From the IMG/VR virus record IMGVR_UViG_3300023184_000402, positions 1 to 29,408 of that record: a DNA stretch of 29,408 nucleotides; one strand, given 5' to 3'. A program made the translations under genes and the position numbers. The number at the start of each line of letters is the position of its first letter. Position 1 is the stretch's first letter. Source of the DNA: a virus. Positions 24,534 through 29,408 of the stretch are shown here, one piece after another. Below the pieces are notes generated by a model. That model searched no databases. It saw only the letters and a list, made by a program, of their open reading frames with translations, and was not told the origin of the DNA.

Positions 24534-25163
24534 ATGAAAGCAACTGAATTTAGAACCCTTATTAAAGAATCAATCCAGGAATATATCAAAGAAATTGATG
24601 CAGCTGGTAACAGAGCTGCTTTAGAAGCTAAAATAAAAGCTACTACAGACGCTATTGATAAACGTAAAAAATTAACTAGTAAAGATGGTTTAGACGAAGT
24701 ATACCATGAATTTCTCGATGAGCGAAAGATGAAAGAAATGACATCAGAAATCAAACTTCTTGAAAAATCATTAACTAAGTACGGCAATATGCTTGAAAAG
24801 ATGGACGCTAAAAACGCTCCTAAAATGGAAGAAATAAAAGATGAGGACGTTGGAGAAGAAATAATTGATGAAGTATCAATTGATGAAAATGATCCTGAAG
24901 AAGAGTCATTAGAAGAAGCTAAGAAAAAAATGACTACTACTCAAAAAGAGAAAAAAGAAGATATCGTAAAAGGTATGAAAAAATCTAAAAGCTTTGGTAA
25001 GTCTAAAGAAGAAAAAGGCAAAATGTATGCTACTGCTACTAAATTAGCTATGAAAGAATCAGAAGTATTGAACGAATCATTCTTACATATGCAAAAATTA
25101 GCTGGTTTGATTACTGAAGCAGAATATAAAGCTAAATTAGACAATAATAGCGAAGATAAGTAA
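24534..25163 (+). CDS. Coiled-coil protein with tags at both ends
   Basis: 209 aa, very charged. The N-terminus MKATEFRTLIKESIQEYIKE carries three overlapping (I/L)-x-E sites (I-K-E 10-12, I-Q-E 14-16, I-K-E 18-20). Residues about 20-95 form a long coiled coil (NRAALEAKIKATTDAIDKRK, SEIKLLEKSLTKYGNMLEKM), followed by an acidic linker and a Lys-rich segment (KKEDIVKGMKKSKSFGKSKE). The C-terminus NESFLHMQKLAGLITEAEYK is nearly identical to the N-terminus of the gene at 17170. A strong terminator follows at 25192. The shape (helical, charged, multiple cleavage-like sites) resembles phage head core or internal proteins that are cut during maturation, which is inference. Confidence 0.55.
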   Translation: MKATEFRTLIKESIQEYIKEIDAAGNRAALEAKIKATTDAIDKRKKLTSKDGLDEVYHEFLDERKMKEMTSEIKLLEKSLTKYGNMLEKMDAKNAPKMEEIKDEDVGEEIIDEVSIDENDPEEESLEEAKKKMTTTQKEKKEDIVKGMKKSKSFGKSKEEKGKMYATATKLAMKESEVLNESFLHMQKLAGLITEAEYKAKLDNNSEDK

Positions 25164-25191
25164 TCAACTTATAAAATATAAAGTAAAGTTT

Positions 25192-25207
25192 GGCCTCTTC
25201 GGAGGCC
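25192..25207 (+). terminator. Intrinsic terminator, GGCCTC-TTCG-GAGGCC
   Basis: Perfect six-pair GC stem (25192-25197 with 25202-25207) around a stable TTCG tetraloop, extendable by T-A at 25191/25208 and followed by TCTTTATCTTT. It lies 28 bases after the stop at 25163. It is a convincing Rho-independent terminator closing the block of tagged genes. Confidence 0.9.
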
Positions 25208-25231
25208 ATCTTTATCTTTAAATAAAAAGTT

Positions 25232-25702
25232 ATGAACATATTCTATATTAACGAGGATCCTATCCTTGCCGCTCGCGAACTAGCCGACGACCACATCCGT
25301 AAAATGCAAATTGAAAGTGCTCAAATGTGTTGTACAACACATTGGGAAACAGGTAAAGAAGCACCATACAAACGTGCTCACAAAAATCATCCATCAACAA
25401 AATGGACTAGAGAATCTATACAACATTACAGATGGCTAGTAGCACATGGTTTAGAAATATGTAATGAATTTACTAAACGTTATGGTAAACATCATAAAAC
25501 ACAAGATGTACTAGAATGGTGTAAAACAAATGAACCAAACATCCCAGACAATGGTTTTGCTCCTCCTCCACAATGTATGCCTGAAGAATTTAAATCATCA
25601 GATACAATAGCAGCGTATAAAAAATTTTATATTGAAGATAAAATAGCTGTTAAAAAACTAGATTGGAAAAAACTAAATAATAAACCGACTTGGATTCCGT
25701 AA
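25232..25702 (+). CDS. Pyrimidine-dimer DNA glycosylase-like (DenV-related) conserved phage protein
   Basis: 156 aa. The N-terminus MNIFYINEDPILAARELADD then HIRKMQIESAQM, followed by HKNHPSTKWTRESIQHYRWL, AHGLEICNEFTKRYGKHHKT and PPPQCMPEEFK, is a strongly conserved pattern in phage proteins that I associate with the pyrimidine-dimer glycosylase superfamily (T4 endonuclease V), whose members have 'ELADxHxxxE' near the start. The equivalence of the catalytic N-terminal residue is uncertain, because T4 DenV uses Thr2 after Met removal, whereas Asn2 is here. A DNA-binding or repair role is therefore plausible, not shown. The gene sits just after a terminator and must have its own promoter; its GC content is locally higher. 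Confidence 0.5.
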   Translation: MNIFYINEDPILAARELADDHIRKMQIESAQMCCTTHWETGKEAPYKRAHKNHPSTKWTRESIQHYRWLVAHGLEICNEFTKRYGKHHKTQDVLEWCKTNEPNIPDNGFAPPPQCMPEEFKSSDTIAAYKKFYIEDKIAVKKLDWKKLNNKPTWIP

Positions 25703-25712
25703 ATATTTATAA
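25703..25712 (+). promoter_or_regulatory. ATATTTATA intergenic motif, copy 6
   Basis: ATATTTATAATAAAATATT directly before the papain-like protease gene, core ending 10 bases from the ATG. It starts one base after the stop of the DenV-like gene. It contains TATAAT. The flank is nearly the same as copy 1 (AATAAAATA). Confidence 0.4.
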
Positions 25713-25721
25713 TAAAATATT

Positions 25722-26558
25722 ATGGCTAAATCTAAAAAAGTTACTAAAAAAGCTACTCCTAAAAAAGCTTCTAAAAGTAAAGTAGTTAATAAAATTAAAC
25801 CAAAAGATAAAAGATTTTTTGGTTGGACACCTGATACCCCAGACCATCGTGACTTAATGTTTTCTCTTCCTAAGAAGATGAAAAAACTACCTGCTAAGGT
25901 AGATTTAAGAAAAAACGATTTACCTATATTTGATCAAGGTGCTTTAGGTAGTTGTACAGCTAACGCTATATCTACCGCATTTGCTTTTAGTGTACTTAAA
26001 CAACAAGAAGAAGCATTTTATGTTCCTTCACGTTTATTTATCTATTATAACGAACGTTTAATGGAAGGTACTGTTGATAGAGATAGTGGTGCCATGTTAA
26101 GAGATGGTATTAAGTCAATTAATAAAGTAGGAGCATGTACTGAAGATAGCTGGCCATATGTTATATCTAAATTCAAAAATAAGCCCACAGACAGTTGCTA
26201 TAAAGAAGCATCAGATAATAAAGCCGTAAAATATGAACGTTTAAATCGCTCGTTATATGATTTTAAATCATGTTTAGCTTCAGGATTTCCGTTTGTTGGT
26301 GGTTTTGCAGTATATGAAAGTTTTCAATCTCGTGAAGTAGCTAAAACAGGTAAAATGCCTATGCCTGATAAAGAAGAAAGAATGTTGGGTGGCCATGCAA
26401 TAATTGTGATGGGCTATGATGATGAAATGGAATGCTTTATTGTGCAAAATTCATGGGGAACTAAATGGGGTGATAAAGGATATTTTTATATGCCTTATGA
26501 ATACTTAACTAATAGACAATTATCAGACGACTTTTGGGTAGTTCAAAAGGTTTCTTAA
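25722..26558 (+). CDS. Papain-like cysteine protease (C1 family)
   Basis: 278 aa. All papain catalytic parts are visible: oxyanion-hole Q72 and nucleophile C78 in FDQGALGSCTANA, H225 in MLGGHAIIVMGYDD and N243 in FIVQNSWGTKWGDKGYFYMP. The segment FGWTPDTPDHRDLMFS (residues 33-48) precedes the mature-like start LPAKVDLR, as in several bacterial/viral C1 proteins. The first 30 residues are Lys/Ala/Ser-rich (MAKSKKVTKKATPKKASKSK) with no signal peptide or recognisable inhibitory propeptide, so the enzyme would be intracellular or packaged. The basic tail may bind nucleic acid or act in targeting. Papain-like proteases are uncommon in tailed phages; targets are unknown. It is followed by a holin-like gene 32 bases on. 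Confidence 0.85.
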   Translation: MAKSKKVTKKATPKKASKSKVVNKIKPKDKRFFGWTPDTPDHRDLMFSLPKKMKKLPAKVDLRKNDLPIFDQGALGSCTANAISTAFAFSVLKQQEEAFYVPSRLFIYYNERLMEGTVDRDSGAMLRDGIKSINKVGACTEDSWPYVISKFKNKPTDSCYKEASDNKAVKYERLNRSLYDFKSCLASGFPFVGGFAVYESFQSREVAKTGKMPMPDKEERMLGGHAIIVMGYDDEMECFIVQNSWGTKWGDKGYFYMPYEYLTNRQLSDDFWVVQKVS

Positions 26559-26567
26559 TATTTATAA
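26558..26567 (+). promoter_or_regulatory. ATATTTATA intergenic motif, copy 7
   Basis: ATATTTATAATAAACAATT beginning at the last base of the protease stop codon, 24 bases before the holin-like ATG. It contains TATAAT. Confidence 0.4.
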
Positions 26568-26590
26568 TAAACAATTAAAAACAAAACAAT

Positions 26591-26779
26591 ATGACAGACG
26601 TAAAATCATGGCTCCAATCGAAAACGATTTGGTCAGTGCTCGTAACTCTTTCTCCTCTCTTAACCAGACTTTTAGGTTTTGATTTAGGTGCAACATTAGA
26701 TGATGTATTAACTATTGCTGGTGCTGTTGGTGCAATTTATTTCCGCATCGCTGCTACTGAAAAATTAAAAGTAAAATAA
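26591..26779 (+). CDS. Holin-like small membrane protein
   Basis: 62 aa. WLQSKTIWSVLVTLSPLLTR is a hydrophobic helix after a short polar start, and DDVLTIAGAVGAIYFRIAAT is a second one, ending in a basic tail EKLKVK. The pattern 'SWLxSKTxWSxxVxLxxxLxxLxGxxL...AGAxxAIYxRIxATxKx' is that of small two-helix phage proteins often sitting with lysis genes and annotated as holins. It could form the pore releasing the M15 endolysin (22567), although that gene is over 3.5 kb away. A strong terminator follows directly, so it ends the transcript of the papain-like protease or its own. Confidence 0.6.
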   Translation: MTDVKSWLQSKTIWSVLVTLSPLLTRLLGFDLGATLDDVLTIAGAVGAIYFRIAATEKLKVK

Positions 26780-26786
26780 TTAATTT

Positions 26787-26814
26787 GAAGCCCACCTCAT
26801 ACGTGGGCTTCTTT
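26787..26814 (+). terminator. Intrinsic terminator, GAAGCCCAC stem
   Basis: Perfect nine-pair stem GAAGCCCAC (26787-26795) and GTGGGCTTC (26803-26811), seven-base loop, then TTT. It starts 8 bases after the holin-like stop. The short T-tract is its only weakness. Confidence 0.85.
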
Positions 26815-26827
26815 AAACAAAATTTAT

Positions 26828-27361
<534 letters not shown>

Positions 27362-27406
27362 TTTATAGATCCTAGAAGTACTTATTTTTACAACAAAATA
27401 CTATTA

Positions 27407-28177
27407 ATGAAACTAATAGATATATTAAAAGAACTCAATCTATCAGGACATTATAAAGATAGAAAAAAAGAAAGAGTAGATAATATTCTTGATTTATATG
27501 TTTCTAAAAATGCGTTAGGCAATTTTACTTTAGACCAAGTTAAAGAACCTCTAATCAAATATATCCAGAATATTCTATATAAAAAACTTTCTGATTTAGA
27601 AAATAAAGACACTGTACCTTTATCTGAAACGTATAGAGTAGGATATAAGTTTTTTATTCCTGTTATTGAAACTGGAGGCAGAAAATATTCGATTACTCTT
27701 ACTACATTAGAAGGAACAGGTACATACTATTACGTTATAGTAAAAGAAAATTCATTAGTTAGTGTGATTATCTCTGATGCTGAAGATTTTGGAAAAGAAG
27801 TAAGAGAACATTCTAAAAGAAAATACGGAGACGAACCAGTTAAAATTTTAGAATTTCCCGAAGCCTTATATCCTATTGATTTAAATAAAGTAATGGGTAT
27901 TGAAGATCCTAAAAAAGAAAAACCATCAACAGAAAATATATCGTATACTATAAGAACTGATTATAGAAAAGGAGCTGAGTTTGAACATGAAAAATTTGGT
28001 AAAGGTAAAATAATAAATACATCTACTGGAGTTGGTGGTAAAGGTGATGCTAATGGTAAATTAGATTGGATTGATGTTGATTTTGGAAAACCATTTGTAT
28101 CTGGAGGTAAATTACAAACTGTACGAAGAATACCTAATATTTATACTAAAACATATTTTGATTATCCATTAGAATAA
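27407..28177 (+). CDS. Tagged hypothetical protein with UvrD-tail-like motif
   Basis: 256 aa. The start MKLIDILKE|LNL matches the MIKLIDILNE/MIKLIDTLKQLLKE tags of two upstream genes and ends in L-K-E. It continues HYKDRKKERVDNILDLYV, a helix seen in uncharacterised phage proteins. The middle is an alpha/beta domain (FFIPVIETGGRKYSITLTTL, YYYVIVKENSLVSVIISDAE). The C-terminal about 60 residues (GAEFEHEKFGKGKIINTSTG, KLDWIDVDFG) resemble the small 'VxHxxFGxGxV...xVxFxxxGxK' module at the end of UvrD/PcrA helicases, which binds RNA polymerase in bacteria. The function of the whole protein is unknown; the resemblance to the UvrD tail is my reading of the pattern. Confidence 0.5.
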   Translation: MKLIDILKELNLSGHYKDRKKERVDNILDLYVSKNALGNFTLDQVKEPLIKYIQNILYKKLSDLENKDTVPLSETYRVGYKFFIPVIETGGRKYSITLTTLEGTGTYYYVIVKENSLVSVIISDAEDFGKEVREHSKRKYGDEPVKILEFPEALYPIDLNKVMGIEDPKKEKPSTENISYTIRTDYRKGAEFEHEKFGKGKIINTSTGVGGKGDANGKLDWIDVDFGKPFVSGGKLQTVRRIPNIYTKTYFDYPLE

Positions 28178-28190
28178 ACATAAAAAAAAC

Positions 28191-28766
28191 ATGAAAAAAC
28201 AGATTTTATCTAAAGAATTTCGCCGTATGCAGAAATTGGCGGGTATTATTACTGAAAATAATAATACTCTAAACCAGATTTTAGATAAAATATCTGATTA
28301 TGGTTTAGAATCATTAGATTATGATGAAAAAGAATACTTAGAAAAATATGCTGGAGGAGAAAAAAATCCAAAAGATCCATATATGTTCGACGAACTTATA
28401 GATTCACATAAAGAAGTATTAGATACATTAACTAATACTTTACCTGAAGAAAAAGAAGTAGAACTTGAACCCGTCCCAGAGTATTTTGAAGACTCTCTTA
28501 AAAATATACCCCCAGGTATTAAAAATTTATTCCCTCTTAAAAAAGGAGATTATAAAAAATTTGATACTTTTAATAGATGGTTTCATGCTGCCAATAATAT
28601 AGATCCAACTCCTAATTATGTAGCCGCAGCTTTAGGACCAGGTGCTTTTGATATATATGATCAAACTTGTGCTATAGAAGTACTTACATATTTAAATCAT
28701 AATAAATTCACTACCCCTGAAATAACTACTCAATATTTAGATGCTATAACAGCTAAATATTTTTAA
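28191..28766 (+). CDS. MQKLAGIITE-tagged protein with DUF6576-like motif
   Basis: 191 aa. The N-terminus MKKQILSKEFRRMQKLAGII then TE|NNN is a third copy of the LAG(L/I)ITE tag. Immediately after it, LNQILDKISDYGLESLDYDE then KEYLEKYAGG strongly resembles the short 'ILDKIxxxGxxSLTxxEKxxLxxxS' motif (DUF6576-like) found at the C-termini of Bacteroidota rhomboid proteases and other proteins. The remaining about 115 residues form a helical domain (KFDTFNRWFHAANNIDPTPN, YVAAALGPGAFDIYDQTCAI, EVLTYLNHNK) with no known match. It ends a transcript before terminators at 28797 and 28840. Possibly an internal head protein; the DUF6576-like part may bind a host target. That is inference. Confidence 0.55.
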   Translation: MKKQILSKEFRRMQKLAGIITENNNTLNQILDKISDYGLESLDYDEKEYLEKYAGGEKNPKDPYMFDELIDSHKEVLDTLTNTLPEEKEVELEPVPEYFEDSLKNIPPGIKNLFPLKKGDYKKFDTFNRWFHAANNIDPTPNYVAAALGPGAFDIYDQTCAIEVLTYLNHNKFTTPEITTQYLDAITAKYF

Positions 28767-28796
28767 CTTAGAATAAAATAAAAAAATAAACATTTA

Positions 28797-28820
28797 GACC
28801 GATTCATAGCCGGTCGTTTT
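28797..28820 (+). terminator. Short GACCG/CGGTC hairpin with T-run
   Basis: GACCG (28797-28801), nine-base loop, CGGTC (28811-28815), then GTTTT. It lies 30 bases after the tagged gene's stop. The short stem makes it a plausible but weaker terminator than the one at 28840. Confidence 0.55.
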
Positions 28821-28839
28821 AATTAAAAACTATGGAGCT

Positions 28840-28879
28840 GTGGCCCACCTTTTAAAAAAGTGGGCCACTCTTATTTTGG
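28840..28879 (+). terminator. Intrinsic terminator, GTGGCCCAC stem
   Basis: Nine-pair stem GTGGCCCAC (28840-28848) with GTGGGCCAC (28860-28868); loop CTTTTAAAAAA can extend pairing internally. It is followed by TCTTATTTT. It is strong and could work in both directions. No gene lies in 28767-28924 apart from the two hairpins; an AT-rich run before 28925 may hold the next promoter, but no clear -35/-10 pair stands out. Confidence 0.85.
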
Positions 28880-28924
28880 CTTTTAGAAAAAAATTAAATA
28901 TATTAAAGTATAATCTTAAAACAT

Positions 28925-29408
28925 ATGAACAAAAGAATTGTAATTGTAGGTGCTGGTGTAGCAGGTATTAATGCGGCTACTAAATTAGTTGACAATGGAT
29001 ATCCAGGTGAACTTATTACCATTATAGATAAAGGAAACGATCCACATAATCGTTTACCTGAAGAAGTAATGACAGGTATGTTAGGTGCTGGAGGTTGGAG
29101 TGATGGTAAATTAACTTATCATACAGCAATTGGAGGTGTATTAAGTAAATACTGTGGTGAAGATAAAGCAATGGAATTAATGGATCAAGTTATTAGTAAC
29201 TTTAGACGTTTTCATCCTAAACCAGAAGAAATATTTTGTTCTGATCCACAAGAAGAACCTGAATTCATTAAACCATACTTTGGATTACGTTTATTTCCTG
29301 TATGGCATATTGGTAGTAATTATCTTCATCTCATTGCTTGCAAATGGTATCAATATTTAGTTGATAAAGGTGTTCGATTTGCTTGGAATACTGAAATAGA
29401 TACAATTG
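28925..29408 (+). CDS. FAD-dependent oxidoreductase, N-terminal part (3' partial)
   Basis: 161 complete codons from ATG 28925 to the window end, no stop. Residues 1-18 (MNKRIVIVGAGVAGINAA) are a classic FAD-binding Rossmann start with G-x-G-x-x-G, followed by a strand ending in an acidic residue (ELITIIDKG). Then LGAGGWSDGKLTYHTAIGG resembles the 'GGAGxFSDGKLT' segment of large FAD-dependent dehydrogenases (COG2509-like). A later stretch GLRLFPVWHIGSNYLHLIAC, then KWYQYLVDKGVRF, also fits that group. Reaction and substrate are unknown. It begins after two terminators, so it belongs to a new transcript. This could be an auxiliary metabolic gene; the C-terminal part outside the window is needed to name the subfamily. 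Confidence 0.75.
   Translation, partial: MNKRIVIVGAGVAGINAATKLVDNGYPGELITIIDKGNDPHNRLPEEVMTGMLGAGGWSDGKLTYHTAIGGVLSKYCGEDKAMELMDQVISNFRRFHPKPEEIFCSDPQEEPEFIKPYFGLRLFPVWHIGSNYLHLIACKWYQYLVDKGVRFAWNTEIDTI

Noticed and set aside
24512-25144. Two minus-strand hydrophobic frames (24512-24787 and 24941-25144)
   Set aside because: Complements of the charged coiled-coil gene at 24534; the plus-strand protein has clear tags and a terminator behind it.
28797-28868. tRNA or small structured RNA in the 158-base gap
   Set aside because: The two hairpins are separate, each followed by T-rich sequence, with no cloverleaf arms or CCA-like end.

Overview
The window is a segment of a tailed-phage genome, most likely a contractile-tailed (T4-related, probably 'far T4') myovirus. 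It is very AT-rich (roughly 30% GC by eye) and every supported gene lies on the + strand. The phage assignment rests on a gp6/baseplate-J-like wedge protein, a run of large beta-rich tail or baseplate proteins, a T4 gp61-type CHC2/TOPRIM primase, and lysis and accessory genes. A Bacteroidota host is likely but inferred. Start codons almost never have a Shine-Dalgarno sequence. One phage gene encodes a Sec signal peptide ending in a Bacteroidota-like SA|Q junction on a beta-barrel-like protein. Another carries a short motif resembling the tail of Bacteroidota rhomboid proteases (DUF6576-like).

Layout. (1) 2-12552: structural module of baseplate wedge gp6-like (5' truncated by the window), a DNRLRE-like protein, a small coiled-coil protein, a 1075-aa protein with a gpI-like segment and a LamG-like domain, a 964-aa structural protein, a conserved 218-aa protein, and two proteins sharing a homologous C-terminal domain. 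(2) 12553-14755: nucleic-acid module of GIY-YIG-like nuclease, primase and PD-(D/E)XK exonuclease. (3) 14820-25163: about 17 small, mostly unannotatable proteins, including an HExxH metallopeptidase, a zinc-ribbon protein, a TM+GAF-like protein, a PD-(D/E)XK-like protein, an M15 peptidase (candidate endolysin), a HAD phosphatase, Cys-rich proteins and a cupin-like protein. (4) 25232-28766: DenV-like protein, papain-like cysteine protease, holin-like membrane protein, secreted or outer-membrane protein and two more small proteins, punctuated by clear terminators. (5) 28925 to the window end: start of an FAD-dependent oxidoreductase (3' truncated).

The most interesting pattern is in regions 3-4. 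Unrelated proteins begin with short amphipathic peptides ending in (I/L)-x-E, for example ...LAGLITE, ...HLIQE, ...LLKE, ...ILRE and ...LIKE. This resembles the T4 capsid-targeting peptide of internal proteins, which prohead protease gp21 cleaves at (L/I)-x-E. I infer a candidate set of capsid-packaged, possibly ejected proteins (proteases, nuclease, phosphatase, metal-binding proteins) sharing a modular packaging tag. The tag also occurs at the C-terminus of one protein and inside another that looks like a gene fusion.

Gene junctions are tight. Many show TAATG (1-base) or ATGA (4-base) overlaps, which suggests translational coupling. Seven gaps between gene groups carry the same ATATTTATA motif, a candidate promoter or regulatory element. 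No tRNA, rRNA, CRISPR array, insertion sequence or integrase was seen, and no gene-free stretch exceeds 300 bases (the longest is 28767-28924).
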